This document shows positions 43,747 through 53,334 of a stretch of 64,000 nucleotides of DNA, in pieces. Location: contig JAFRCW010000017.1 in assembly GCA_017404145.1 (NCBI GenBank), forward strand, positions 1-64,000. The letters are read 5' to 3'. Both the position numbers and the translations under genes were made by a program. The notes under the pieces are model-generated. The model saw nothing but the letters and a program-made list of their open reading frames with translations, was not told where the DNA came from and did no database searches. Origin of the DNA: Ruminococcus sp. (GTDB lineage: Bacteria; Bacillota; Clostridia; Oscillospirales; Acutalibacteraceae). Numbering within the stretch: position 1 is the first letter of the stretch; each line of letters opens with the position of its first letter.

Positions 43747-46086
43747 ATGGATAAGGAAATTTTCCCGTTCAAGGGACTGTCCGCAGAAGAAGTGCGGCAG
43801 CGTGTCAACGAAGGAAAGGTCAACGCCGCTTCTACTGTCCGGACGAAGTCGGTCAAGCGGATTTTCCGCGATAATATCTGCACGGTGTTCAACCTGATCA
43901 ATGTGATTTTGTTCGTTCTCCTGCTGTCGGTCGGCTCCTACAAGAATCTGCTGTTCATTTTTGTGGTACTGATCAACACTGTCATCGGTATCGTGCAGGA
44001 GATCCGCTCCAAAAGAAGCGTGGACAGGCTTACGATCCTGACGCAGACCAAGCAGAAGGTGATCCGTTCGGGCGAGGTTATTGAGCTGAACAAGGACGAG
44101 CTGGTGCTGGATGATATCATCCTGCTTTCGCGCGGCAATCAGGTGCCCGCCGACTGTACGGTAGTCTCGGGCGAATGTCAGGCGAACGAAAGTCTTTTGA
44201 CCGGTGAGTCCGATCTGATCGAAAAGCATGAGGGGGATGAGCTGCTCTCCGGCAGCTTCATCGCCGCGGGATCGGTCTGCTGCCGTGTGATCCGCGTCGG
44301 CGCGGACAGCTACGCCGCTAAACTGAATAACGAAGCGAAGTATATCAAGAAGAATGATTCTCAGATCCTGAGGTCGTTCCGCTTCATCATCAAGCTGTGT
44401 TCCGCGATCATCTTCCCCTTGGGCATCCTGCTCTTTGTGATGAAGTTCTTCGTTCACCAAATGGAGTTGAACGCGTCTGTTGTCTCGACCGTCGGAGCGC
44501 TGGTCGGAATGATCCCGAGCGGGATGGTTCTGCTCACCAGTACCGTTCTGGCGGTGTCGGTCATCCGTCTCGCCCGCAAAAAAGTCCTTATCAACGAGAT
44601 GTACTGTATCGAGACCCTGGCGCGCGTGGATGTGCTGTGTCTGGACAAGACCGGTACCCTGACCGCCGAGAAGATGAATGTCTATGATATCTATTCCTTC
44701 GGTGCAAAGACGGAGGAGATCAAGACCGCTCTTGCCTCTGTTGCCGCGGCGAGCGAGGATCAGAACGCTACCCTAAAGGCGATCGCGGAGGATACCAAGG
44801 CATATGACATCATCGGGTGCGAGAGCTTTGTGCCGTTTTCCTCCGAGACAAAGTGGTCGGGAGGCAATTTTGCTGACTCAAAAAGCTATATTATCGGCGC
44901 AGCAGAGTTTGTATTTTCTGATAAAGAAAAATACAAGGCGGTGTATGACAGGATCAACTGTATCACCGAGACCGTGAGAGTGATCGCGCTGGCGTCATCC
45001 TCCAAGAGAGTACAGCGCGGGATTCTGCCCGACGATCTCGAGCCGATGGCGCTTTTATTCCTCAAGGATCAGCTCAGAGAGAATGTGCAGGAGACTGTCA
45101 GCTACTTCAAGGAACAGGGCGTGACGCTGAAGGTCATCTCCGGCGACAGCGTCGATACGGTGAAAAGGATCGCGCTCGACTGCGGTATCGCAGGCGCCGA
45201 GAACGCTGTTGATATGACAACGGTTAAGACGGATGACGAGCTGGGCGAGGCGGCAGAACGCTGTAATGTGTTCGGCAGAGTCACTCCCGCCCAGAAGAAG
45301 AAGCTCATCTTAGCGCTCAAAGCGCGCGGTCACAAGGTCGCGATGACCGGCGACGGCGTCAACGATGTGCTGGCGTTAAAAGAAGCGGACTGCTCCGTTG
45401 CGATGGCGGCGGGCAGCGAAGCGGCGCGCAACGTCTCTCAGCTGGTGCTGGTGGACAACGACTTCGCCGCGATGCCGGATGTGGTCGCCGAGGGAAGAAG
45501 AACCATCAACAACATCGAGCGAAGCTCCTCGCTGTATTTGGTCAAGACAATTTATTCGGTGATTCTTTCGGTGTTCTTCGTGTTTTCTGCGCTCGCCTAC
45601 CCGTTCCAGCCGATCCAGCTCTCCCTGATCGGCGCGCTGACGGTGGGATTTCCGTCCTTTGTGCTGGCGCTGCAGCCGAACAAAAATATCGTCAGAGGCA
45701 ACTTTACTTTTAATATTATTTCCCGCGCGGCTCCCGCCGCCTTGTGCGTCGCGGCGAACATCATCCTGACTGCGTCGCTGTCGGGCGTGTTCTCTGTTTC
45801 ACAGGAGGAGATCTCCACGATCGCGGTGTATATCACTTCGATGATCGGTCTGATGCTGATCGTCAGGCTGTCCTTCCCGATGAACCTGCTCAGAGGCGCG
45901 ATGCTGTTTCTCAGTACGGTGGGACTGCTGATCGCGTTCTTGTTCTTCGGCAGCTTTTTCAGTCTTGTGCCGCTTACGGCGAACGCGATATGGATGTGTA
46001 TCATCTTCGCTGTGGTGTTTACCGCTGTGTTCCATTTGCTCTATCATTTCGCGGATCGGCTGATTGAGAAGAAAAAGGGGAAATAG
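43747..46086 (+). CDS. P-type cation-transporting ATPase (CtpE-like)
   Basis: 779 residues. Motifs in order: 'LLTGESD' (actuator), 'MIPSGMVLLTS' in the membrane domain, a signature of the CtpE subgroup, 'CLDKTGTLTAEKM' with the phosphorylated Asp near residue 300, and 'MTGDGVNDVLALKEADCSVAMAAGSEAA' in the P-domain. About ten membrane helices. CtpE-like proteins move calcium in some bacteria; here only an ion role is certain. Single-gene unit with no apparent operon. Confidence 0.9.
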   Translation: MDKEIFPFKGLSAEEVRQRVNEGKVNAASTVRTKSVKRIFRDNICTVFNLINVILFVLLLSVGSYKNLLFIFVVLINTVIGIVQEIRSKRSVDRLTILTQTKQKVIRSGEVIELNKDELVLDDIILLSRGNQVPADCTVVSGECQANESLLTGESDLIEKHEGDELLSGSFIAAGSVCCRVIRVGADSYAAKLNNEAKYIKKNDSQILRSFRFIIKLCSAIIFPLGILLFVMKFFVHQMELNASVVSTVGALVGMIPSGMVLLTSTVLAVSVIRLARKKVLINEMYCIETLARVDVLCLDKTGTLTAEKMNVYDIYSFGAKTEEIKTALASVAAASEDQNATLKAIAEDTKAYDIIGCESFVPFSSETKWSGGNFADSKSYIIGAAEFVFSDKEKYKAVYDRINCITETVRVIALASSSKRVQRGILPDDLEPMALLFLKDQLRENVQETVSYFKEQGVTLKVISGDSVDTVKRIALDCGIAGAENAVDMTTVKTDDELGEAAERCNVFGRVTPAQKKKLILALKARGHKVAMTGDGVNDVLALKEADCSVAMAAGSEAARNVSQLVLVDNDFAAMPDVVAEGRRTINNIERSSSLYLVKTIYSVILSVFFVFSALAYPFQPIQLSLIGALTVGFPSFVLALQPNKNIVRGNFTFNIISRAAPAALCVAANIILTASLSGVFSVSQEEISTIAVYITSMIGLMLIVRLSFPMNLLRGAMLFLSTVGLLIAFLFFGSFFSLVPLTANAIWMCIIFAVVFTAVFHLLYHFADRLIEKKKGK

Positions 46087-46115
46087 GAATCAGGAATGAG
46101 GAATTAGGAATTAAT

Positions 46116-46194
46116 GTAGGGGCGGGGTTCCATCCCTGCCCTGAACACTGCGTTAATATCAACGCTAAGGGAGGGTGTGGAAGCCCTCCCTTAC
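46116..46194. repeat. compound palindromic repeat, copy 2
   Basis: GTAGGGGCGGGG-ttccat-CCCTGCCC, a spacer with GCGTTAATATCAACGC, then AAGGGAGGG-...-CCCTCCCTTAC in the opposite orientation. It is preceded by a 'GGAATGAGGAATTAGGAATTAAT' type tract also seen near copy 3. Confidence 0.5.
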
Positions 46195-46292
46195 GATTAT
46201 CTTGGAACAATCGTGTAACTTTTATTGTAAATGAATTTGCGTTATGATACTATGAGAGTGAAATAGTATTCTCTGAAAGGGAGGCAACCAAA

Positions 46293-47423
46293 ATGAAAAC
46301 CAAAAGAACCATCAGCGTACTGTTAGCCGTCCTGATGTTGTCGGCGATGATCCCGCTGAGCGTGATCTCTGCTCACGCGGGTGGTCCCGAATCTTACACC
46401 GTGACATTCAACCCGAACGGGGGTGAGGGTGAGATGGATTCCATGACAGCGGAACAGGGAACGCCCTTTAAGCTGCCGTGGCCCGACTTCACACCGCCCA
46501 GAGGAAAGTCGTTTGATCGCTGGGATCTCGGAAATCCCGGCGAGTATGTCAACATCACCGGCAACACGGAGCTTGTCGCGCAGTGGATCGACTGCGACGA
46601 GCTGGAGATCATTGTCTGTGATACGAACGGCAACGAAGGCGTCGGCGGCACGGTGTCGCTGGGAGAGGACCAAGGTACCCATCTGATCGAAAAGTTTTCT
46701 CAGACCTATTTCCCGACGGTTCATCTTTCCGCAAAGGCGGACGAGGGATATACCTTTGTCGAATTTCGAAACAGCATGGGCTATACCTACAGCACCGATA
46801 ATCCGTGGAGCTTCACCCGTCCGGACAGCCCGCTGTTCAAGATCTACGCGGTGTTCCGCTATACTGCCGTCAAGCAGATCGAGACGCTGCTTGTTCTGCC
46901 CTGTGTCGGAGATACATATAATCCGGCTTACGGCGCTTTTGCGTTCGCTGATCCGACTGTGAATTATTATGTGCAGAGCGCATTCTGGTATGATGCTGAG
47001 ACGGGTCTCGAGCCTGAGAAATTTGAGTATGGGCACGAGTACTATGCCGATATCAACGTTTCCTGCAAGGACGGCTATGCCTTCGCCGATGCAAGCAGTC
47101 TGCTCGTCACCGTCAACAGCTATAAGGCGGCGAACTTTATGATCATGGGTAGTTTGATCAACATCAAGACCCCTAATTACAAGGTCACGGACTATCCGCT
47201 GATTCTCGGCGACGCGGACAACGACGGCAAGATCTCCGTGCTGGATGCGACGACGATTCAGAAGAAGCTAGCCAATATTATTACGGATGAAACCGGCAGG
47301 ATCGCTCACTGCGGCGACGTCACACAGGATATTCTCGACATCACCGACGCAACCTATATCCAGAAGTATCTGGCGCATATTCCCGTGCCGTATGAAATTG
47401 GCGAGAATATGGTGAAGGGATGA
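46293..47423 (+). CDS. secreted InlB-repeat protein with C-terminal dockerin
   Basis: 376 residues. Signal peptide ending near residue 30 (ISAHAGG). An InlB-type beta repeat at about 35-105 ('YTVTFNPNGGEGEMDSMTAEQG' start, 'LVAQW' end), a middle beta-rich region, then a type I dockerin at about 305-370 with 'GDADNDGKISVLDATTIQKKLA' and a second weaker repeat 'GDVTQDILDITDATYIQKYLA'. The dockerin docks to a cohesin scaffoldin, so the protein is likely a cellulosome part. Its stop overlaps the start of the GH53 gene (ATGATG), so both are made together. RBS AAGGGAGG upstream. Confidence 0.85.
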   Translation: MKTKRTISVLLAVLMLSAMIPLSVISAHAGGPESYTVTFNPNGGEGEMDSMTAEQGTPFKLPWPDFTPPRGKSFDRWDLGNPGEYVNITGNTELVAQWIDCDELEIIVCDTNGNEGVGGTVSLGEDQGTHLIEKFSQTYFPTVHLSAKADEGYTFVEFRNSMGYTYSTDNPWSFTRPDSPLFKIYAVFRYTAVKQIETLLVLPCVGDTYNPAYGAFAFADPTVNYYVQSAFWYDAETGLEPEKFEYGHEYYADINVSCKDGYAFADASSLLVTVNSYKAANFMIMGSLINIKTPNYKVTDYPLILGDADNDGKISVLDATTIQKKLANIITDETGRIAHCGDVTQDILDITDATYIQKYLAHIPVPYEIGENMVKG

Positions 47424-48952
47424 TGAAGAAGAAAGCGTTCAGGATCGCGCTTTCTCTTCTGCTGTGTCTGCCGCTGCTATTCAGCGCGGCGGTTTGCGCT
47501 TCGGCAAAGCAGATCACAGCGGGAGATATCACGATAGAAAGCATCGACTTTCAGCGCGAGGATTTTATCCGGGGAATGGACGTTTCCTCTTTGATCTCAC
47601 TGGAAAACGCAGGGGTCAAATATTTTGACGAAAAGGGCAGAGAGACCGACCTGCTGAAGCTCCTTGCCCAAAACGGCGTCAACTATATCCGCGTCAGGGT
47701 GTGGAACGATCCCTATGACGAAGAGGGCAGAGGCTACGGCGGCGGAAGCTGTGACGTCAATACCGCTTGCGAAATCGGCAGGAGAGCCGCAAAGTACGGG
47801 ATGAAGCTGCTGGTCGACTTCCACTATTCCGACTTCTGGGCGGATCCTTCGAAACAGAAGGCTCCCAAGGCGTGGGAGAACGGTTCCGTTAAGGAGAAAG
47901 AAGACGCGCTCTACGACTTCACTTTCAGCTCTCTCAAAGATATCCGTGACGCGGGCGCCGATATCGGGATGGTACAGATCGGCAACGAGACGACCTCCGG
48001 CATAGCAGGCGTATCTGACTTTGCCGATATGGCGAAGCTTTTCCAAGCCGGCAGCAGAGCGGTGAGAGCGTTTGACCGGAATATTTTGGTCGCGATCCAC
48101 TTCACCAACCCCGACCGCACCGATACAATGAAGTGGTACGCAGATTGTCTTGATGAATACAGCGTTGACTATGACGTCTTTGCCGCCTCCTACTATCCGT
48201 TCTGGCACGGCAGCCTGACGAATCTTAACGAGGTACTCAGCTACGCCGCTCAGGAATACGGAAAGCTTACGATGGTCGCGGAGACATCCTATCCCTATAC
48301 CCTTGCGGACTCGGACGGTCATCCCAACACCGTGAATCAGTGGAACAACTCCACGGGCGATGATCTTCTCTGGGATTTCACCCCGCAGGGGCAGGCAGAA
48401 GAAATCAGAGCGGTGATGAACGCTGTCAACAATGTTTCTGACGCCAAAGGACTGGGCGTTTTCTACTGGGAGGGCGCGTGGATCTCGGTCGGCGATACCA
48501 CCGGACTCCCGGGCGATGAGTATGACGCGCAGGTCGAGCGTAATTCTGCGCTCTGGGAGCAGTACGGCTGCGGCTGGGCTGCATCCTATGCGGGCGAATT
48601 TGATCCCGACGACGCGGGCAAGTACTACGGCGGCTGCGCTGTGGATAACCAGACCTTCTTTGACGCAGGCGGCAAAGCCCTGCCGTCTTTAAAAGCGTTT
48701 ATGGCGGTTCAGGGCTTTACACGTTCCTATTATCTCGGCGACGCGGATACGGACGGTACTGTCAGCGTGCTGGACGCCACCGCGATCCAAAAGCATCTGG
48801 CGAGTCTGATACGTCTTTCCGACGAGGGAGCGCTCGCGGCAGATGTGGAAGAAAGCGGACAGGAAATCAATATTCTCTGCGCTACCTATATCCAAAAGTA
48901 CTTAGCTGTTTTAGAAACAGGCTGTCCTGTCGGCGCGCTCAGGTTCGTATAA
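47420..48952 (+). CDS. GH53 endo-beta-1,4-galactanase with dockerin
   Basis: 510 residues. A signal peptide is followed by the GH53 domain: 'FIRGMDVSSLISLENAGVKYFD', 'NYIRVRVWNDPYD', acid/base Glu in 'QIGNETTSG' near 192, and nucleophile Glu in 'VAETSYPYT' near 287. This family cleaves the galactan side chains of pectin (arabinogalactan I). A C-terminal dockerin at about 440-505 ('GDADTDGTVSVLDATAIQKHLA' and 'EINILCATYIQKYLA') attaches it to a scaffoldin. It is the second gene of a two-gene unit with the InlB-repeat dockerin protein, suggesting joint deployment on plant cell walls. Confidence 0.92.
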   Translation: MMKKKAFRIALSLLLCLPLLFSAAVCASAKQITAGDITIESIDFQREDFIRGMDVSSLISLENAGVKYFDEKGRETDLLKLLAQNGVNYIRVRVWNDPYDEEGRGYGGGSCDVNTACEIGRRAAKYGMKLLVDFHYSDFWADPSKQKAPKAWENGSVKEKEDALYDFTFSSLKDIRDAGADIGMVQIGNETTSGIAGVSDFADMAKLFQAGSRAVRAFDRNILVAIHFTNPDRTDTMKWYADCLDEYSVDYDVFAASYYPFWHGSLTNLNEVLSYAAQEYGKLTMVAETSYPYTLADSDGHPNTVNQWNNSTGDDLLWDFTPQGQAEEIRAVMNAVNNVSDAKGLGVFYWEGAWISVGDTTGLPGDEYDAQVERNSALWEQYGCGWAASYAGEFDPDDAGKYYGGCAVDNQTFFDAGGKALPSLKAFMAVQGFTRSYYLGDADTDGTVSVLDATAIQKHLASLIRLSDEGALAADVEESGQEINILCATYIQKYLAVLETGCPVGALRFV

Positions 48953-48967
48953 TACTAATCAGAAATT

Positions 48968-49011
48968 GCCGTTTTTTGTCCTCTCCCGGACGAAAGACGG
49001 CTTTCTTTTTT
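48968..49011 (+). terminator. terminator after the GH53 gene
   Basis: A 14-base stem GCCGTTTTTTGTCC / GGACGAAAGACGGC with two G-U pairs, then TTTCTTTTTT. Confidence 0.8.
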
Positions 49012-49119
49012 ATCGGGTAGAATTCAATCAAAATTTATCATTCTTATTTGTCATAATAACCAGTATTTTTCCGTCATTTTGAATAAAACTATACAAAACT
49101 CTTTGCACAAATGGCTGAA

Positions 49120-49173
49120 ATTGATTGAGTTTGATTATTTTTGCTTGAATTTGAGCAAGCTTACTGCTATAAT
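49120..49173 (+). promoter_or_regulatory. fru operon promoter and candidate FruR operator
   Basis: -35 TTGAAT (49145-49150), spacer 17, -10 TATAAT (49168-49173). Two imperfect direct repeats of the ATTGAGTTTGATT / CTTGAATTTGAGC kind (from about 49124 and 49144) lie over and just before the -35, the placement expected for a DeoR-type repressor. Confidence 0.6.
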
Positions 49174-49238
49174 AACAATAGCAGAAGCTACAGGTATCAT
49201 CATCCGTAAAATATGCTTGTTTTCAGAGGTGAATTCAG

Positions 49239-49988
49239 TTGCTTACTCAGGAAAGATACGAGATGATACTCTCCATCTTATCGGAGAGAGACGCGGTTAC
49301 TGTCGCGGAGCTTTCCGCGGAGCTCAGAACATCGGAATCCACCATCCGCAGAGACCTCAACAACCTTGCCGAAGCGGGCAAGCTCAACAAAGTGTTCGGC
49401 GGTGCGACCTCCATCAAGATGGGTCCGGGAGTAGAGGACATTCCCTTTGAGAGCAGAGAATCCGCGATGAGCGATGAAAAGACCGCGATCGGGCGCTACG
49501 CCGCCACTTTGATCCGCGACGGCGATCTGGTATTTATCGACGCGGGCACCACCACCTATCGGCTGATCGATTTTTTGACCAACAAAAAGGCGACCTATGT
49601 GACCAACGGCGTCGCCCATTCGAGAAAGCTGGTGCAGGGCGGCTTCAAGACCTACATCATCTCCGGACGCGTCAAGCCCGTGACGGAGGCGGTTGTCGGT
49701 CATAACGGGATAGAAGTGCTCTCAAAGTTCAACTTCACCAAGGCGTTTATGGGAACAAACGGCATCGACGCGCGCGCCGGCTTCACGACCCCCGAGCTGG
49801 ATGAGGGTCAGCTCAAGGAGGCGGCGGTGAAGAACAGCTATATGACCTTTGTGCTCTCCGATCATACCAAATTCAGAAAGATTTATCCGATCACCTTCGC
49901 CTCTCTCAAGAATGCTTGTATTATCACCGATTATGTTCCTTATGAACGTTTTAAGGAATTTACCATCATCAAGGAGGTTATGACATGA
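49239..49988 (+). CDS. fruR: DeoR-family repressor of the fructose operon
   Basis: 249 residues from TTG 49239, eight bases after AGAGGTG; no better start is nearby. N-terminal HTH 'LSERDAVTVAELSAELRTSESTIRRDLNNLAEAGKLNKVFGG' is standard for DeoR. C-terminal sugar-phosphate sensor domain with 'VFIDAGTTTYRL' and 'GTNGIDARAGFTTPELDEGQLKEAAV'. By family precedent, fructose-1-phosphate would release it. Its stop overlaps fruK by four bases. Confidence 0.9.
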   Translation: MLTQERYEMILSILSERDAVTVAELSAELRTSESTIRRDLNNLAEAGKLNKVFGGATSIKMGPGVEDIPFESRESAMSDEKTAIGRYAATLIRDGDLVFIDAGTTTYRLIDFLTNKKATYVTNGVAHSRKLVQGGFKTYIISGRVKPVTEAVVGHNGIEVLSKFNFTKAFMGTNGIDARAGFTTPELDEGQLKEAAVKNSYMTFVLSDHTKFRKIYPITFASLKNACIITDYVPYERFKEFTIIKEVMT

Positions 49989-50887
49989 TTTATACCGTAA
50001 CATTCAGTCCGTCCATCGACTATGTGGTACATCTCTCCAATATGCGGTTCAATGTGACCAACCGTACCGATTCCGAAGAGTACTACTACGGCGGCAAAGG
50101 CATCAATGTCTCCCAGATCCTCTCTGAGCTTGATCTGGAGAGTACGGCGCTGGGTTTTGTCGCAGGCTTCACCGGCGACGCGATCGAGAAGGGTATCCGC
50201 AGCATGGGCGTGAATACCGATTTCATCAAGCTCCCCGTAGGCAATTCGAGAATCAATATCAAGATCAAGGCGGGCGCCGAGACGGAGATCAACGCGCAGG
50301 GTCCCGATATCCCCGAGTTTGCGCTGCGTACCCTGATGGAACAGATCGACCGGATCCAGAGCGGCGACATTCTGGTTCTGGCGGGTTCCGTGCCGCGCTC
50401 TATGCCCGACGATATCTATGAGAAGATCCTCGAGAGGATCGAGGGCAGAAACATTATGGTTGTGATCGACGCGACCAAGAAGCTGCTGGTCAATTCTCTG
50501 AAGTATCATCCCTTTGTCATCAAGCCCAACCGTCAGGAGCTCTCCGAGATCTTTAACGCCGAGGTAGAGACACAGGCGGATGTAGAAAAATACGCCGCAA
50601 AGCTCAGAGAAATGGGCGCGAGAAACGTCATCGTTTCCTTAGGCAGAAAGGGCGCGTATCTGCTCGATGAGAACGGCGAGAGCCATTCCTACGGTATTGC
50701 CAAGGGCGTCGCGATCAACACCGTCGGCGCGGGTGATTCGATGGTAGCGGGCTTCTTAGCGGGCTATCTCAAGACGAAGGACTATGACTACGCCTTAAAG
50801 CTCGGTTCCGCGTGCGGCTCGGCGACTTCCTTCTCTCCCGGCCTTGCGTCCAGAGAGATGATCGACAAGGTTCTGCAGACCCTATAA
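49985..50887 (+). CDS. fruK: 1-phosphofructokinase
   Basis: 300 residues, PfkB family. 'YYGGKGINVSQIL' near residue 37 and 'NTVGAGDSMVAGFLAGYL' near 248 with the catalytic Asp are intact. It converts fructose-1-phosphate, the product of the PTS permease, to fructose-1,6-bisphosphate. Starts inside the fruR stop (ATGA), so tightly coupled. Confidence 0.94.
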   Translation: MIYTVTFSPSIDYVVHLSNMRFNVTNRTDSEEYYYGGKGINVSQILSELDLESTALGFVAGFTGDAIEKGIRSMGVNTDFIKLPVGNSRINIKIKAGAETEINAQGPDIPEFALRTLMEQIDRIQSGDILVLAGSVPRSMPDDIYEKILERIEGRNIMVVIDATKKLLVNSLKYHPFVIKPNRQELSEIFNAEVETQADVEKYAAKLREMGARNVIVSLGRKGAYLLDENGESHSYGIAKGVAINTVGAGDSMVAGFLAGYLKTKDYDYALKLGSACGSATSFSPGLASREMIDKVLQTL

Positions 50888-50992
50888 ATAAAATTTTTAT
50901 TCAGGATTCAGGCTGTACTCCTACGTGCGTGTTTTCAAAGTACAGCTGATATAGATAGTTTATATTCAAATAAAATGAAAGGAGAGTAAACT

Positions 50993-52915
50993 ATGCGAAT
51001 CACCGATTTGTTAAAGGCTGACGGCATCGCCTTAGGCGTAAAATTAGCTGACAAACAAGCGGCTATCGACAAGCTGGTTTCTCTGCACGACAAGTGCGGA
51101 AACCTCAAGGACGCCAAAGCCTACAAGGAGGGCATCATTAAGCGTGAAGAGATGGGCACCACCGCGATCGGTATGGAGGTTGCGATCCCTCATGCGAAGA
51201 GTGAAGCTGTCAAGGCTCCCGCTCTCGCGGCGGTTACCGTTCCGGACGGCGTAGACTATGAGTCTCCCGACGGCGCTCCCTGCAAGCTCATCTTTATGAT
51301 AGCGGCGACATTAGACGGTGATGTTCACCTCGAGGTGCTGGCTCGCTTGATGCAGATGCTGATGCACGAGGACTTCACCGCGAAGCTCAAAGCGGCGAAA
51401 ACTCCGAAAGAGTTCTTAGCTATCATCGACGAGCAGGAGACCAAGCAGTTCCCCGAAGAGGCTGCGGCTCCCGAGGCGAAGAGAGACGGCTATCAGGTCT
51501 TAGCAGTCACTGCCTGCCCCACCGGCATCGCTCACACCTATATGGCGGCGGAATCGCTCCAGAAGGCGGGCGACGAGATGGGTATCTCCATCAAGGTTGA
51601 GACCAACGGCTCCGGCGGTGCGAAGAACGTTCTGACCGCTGAAGAGATCGCCGGCTGTGACGGCATCATCATTGCGGCTGATAAGAACGTTGAGACCGCG
51701 CGCTTTGACGGCAAGCCCGTTTATTCCACCAAGGTTGCCGACGGCATCCATAAACCCAAGGAACTGATCAACAAGATCATCAACAAAGAGGTCGCGGTAT
51801 TCCACAGCGATCAGAAGGCTCCCGCTGCTTCGGCAGGCGGCGAGTCCGCCGGCAGAAAGGTCTATAAGCACCTGATGAACGGCGTCTCCCATATGCTCCC
51901 GTTCGTTGTCGCAGGCGGTATCTTCATCGCGATCGCATTCCTGATCGATACCTTCGCAGGCAACGCGGGTTCTCCCGACTTCGGTTCCGTGAACGCTGTC
52001 GCGGCGTTCTTCAAGACCATCGGCGGCGTAGCCTTCAACCTGATGGTTCCGATCCTCGCCGGCTTTATCGCAATGTCTATTGCTGACCGTCCCGGCTTGC
52101 TCGTTGGTTTGGTAGGCGGCTTCTTAGCTACCTCCGGCGCGACCTTCATCCTGCCCGGCGGCGATGTTCCCTCCGGCTTCTTAGGCGGTTTGCTTGCAGG
52201 CTTTGCCGGCGGTTACATGATGCTCGGCATCGAGAAGATGTGCTCCAAGTTCCCGCGCTCCTTAGAGGGTATCAAGCCCGTTCTGGTATTCCCGCTCCTC
52301 GGCTTGGGCGGTATCGCGGTGATCATGTGCGCTGTTAACCCGATCATGGGTATCATCAACAACGCGATGAACAACGCGCTGGTTGCTATGTCTGAGAACG
52401 AAGCGCTGATCATCCCGCTGTGCGCACTGCTCGCCGGTATGATGGCGATCGATATGGGCGGTCCCTTCAACAAGGCTGCTTACGTATTTGCGACCGGTAT
52501 GCTGTCCTTCCAGACAGATGCCGCTTATATGATCATGGCTGCTGTTATGATCGGCGGTATGGTACCTCCTCTGGCGATCGCTCTTTCCACCACCTTCTTC
52601 AAGTCCCGCTGGACTGACGAGGAGAGAAGAAACGCTCCCGTCAACTACATCATGGGTCTGTCCTTCATCACTGAGGGCGCGATCCCCTACGCTGCGGGTC
52701 ATCCGCTGCAGGTCATCCCGTCCTGTATCGTTGGCTCCGCTGCCGCAGGCGCTCTGTCCGCGCTCTTCGGCTGTAAGCTGATGGCTCCTCACGGCGGCGT
52801 GTTCGTATTCGCCACCATGCAGGGCACATGGTATCTCTATATTGCGGCACTCGCGATCGGCGCTGTGCTCGGTATGCTGATGCTCGCGATCTTAAAGAGA
52901 CCCATCAAGAAATAA
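50993..52915 (+). CDS. fruA: fructose-specific PTS permease EIIABC
   Basis: 640 residues with domains in the order A, B, C. EIIA phospho-His in 'AIPHAKSEAV' near residue 66; EIIB phospho-Cys in 'VTACPTGIAHTYMA' near 173; EIIC membrane domain from about 290 on ('HMLPFVVAGGIFIAIAFLID' start), about eight to ten helices. It imports and phosphorylates fructose in one step. The EIIA domain receives its phosphate from the HPr encoded next. RBS AAGGAGAG before the ATG. Confidence 0.95.
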   Translation: MRITDLLKADGIALGVKLADKQAAIDKLVSLHDKCGNLKDAKAYKEGIIKREEMGTTAIGMEVAIPHAKSEAVKAPALAAVTVPDGVDYESPDGAPCKLIFMIAATLDGDVHLEVLARLMQMLMHEDFTAKLKAAKTPKEFLAIIDEQETKQFPEEAAAPEAKRDGYQVLAVTACPTGIAHTYMAAESLQKAGDEMGISIKVETNGSGGAKNVLTAEEIAGCDGIIIAADKNVETARFDGKPVYSTKVADGIHKPKELINKIINKEVAVFHSDQKAPAASAGGESAGRKVYKHLMNGVSHMLPFVVAGGIFIAIAFLIDTFAGNAGSPDFGSVNAVAAFFKTIGGVAFNLMVPILAGFIAMSIADRPGLLVGLVGGFLATSGATFILPGGDVPSGFLGGLLAGFAGGYMMLGIEKMCSKFPRSLEGIKPVLVFPLLGLGGIAVIMCAVNPIMGIINNAMNNALVAMSENEALIIPLCALLAGMMAIDMGGPFNKAAYVFATGMLSFQTDAAYMIMAAVMIGGMVPPLAIALSTTFFKSRWTDEERRNAPVNYIMGLSFITEGAIPYAAGHPLQVIPSCIVGSAAAGALSALFGCKLMAPHGGVFVFATMQGTWYLYIAALAIGAVLGMLMLAILKRPIKK

Positions 52916-52992
52916 TATCCCCATCTGATATTGTGCCGCGGGGCGTATCCCGCTCCGCGGCATAGATAAGCAAAAACAAAGGAGAATGTATT

Positions 52993-53256
52993 ATGGTATC
53001 CAAACAGGTAACTTTAGTAAACGCTCAGGGTTTTCATATGAGACCCGCTTCGATGTTTGCCGCCGCGATGGCGAAGTATCAGTCTAACATCTTTCTGCGC
53101 TACAACGGCGCGGATCATAACGCGAAGTCTCTTTTAAACATCATCGCAGCCTGCATCAAGTGCGGAGCGACCGTAGAGGTCGTCTGCGACGGCCCCGATG
53201 AGAACGAGGCGCTGGCTGAGGCGGTACAGCTCATCGAGAGCGGTCTCGGCGAATAA
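52993..53256 (+). CDS. ptsH: HPr phosphocarrier protein
   Basis: 87 residues. His15 in 'GFHMRPAS' and a Ser46 in 'NAKSLLNII' are both present; Ser46 allows regulation by HPr kinase and a CcpA-like link. Carries the phosphate from EI to FruA. It lies behind fruA and before ptsI, so the general PTS genes are tied to the fructose operon. Confidence 0.92.
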   Translation: MVSKQVTLVNAQGFHMRPASMFAAAMAKYQSNIFLRYNGADHNAKSLLNIIAACIKCGATVEVVCDGPDENEALAEAVQLIESGLGE

Positions 53257-53267
53257 CTTTGAAAATC

Positions 53268-53294
53268 CATCCCGCTTCGGTTTCGGGGCGGGAT
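53268..53294 (+). other. hairpin between ptsH and ptsI
   Basis: ATCCCGC and GCGGGAT pair over about 13 bases, without a clear U-run. A partial attenuator or RNA end may set the ratio of HPr to EI. Confidence 0.4.
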
Positions 53295-53334
53295 ATTGTC
53301 TTTATATCTGAACACATTAAAAGAGGTGAAAACT

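Noticed and set aside
43723..44460. 245-codon minus-strand frame inside the P-type ATPase
   Set aside because: Antisense to well-supported ATPase motifs, no RBS.
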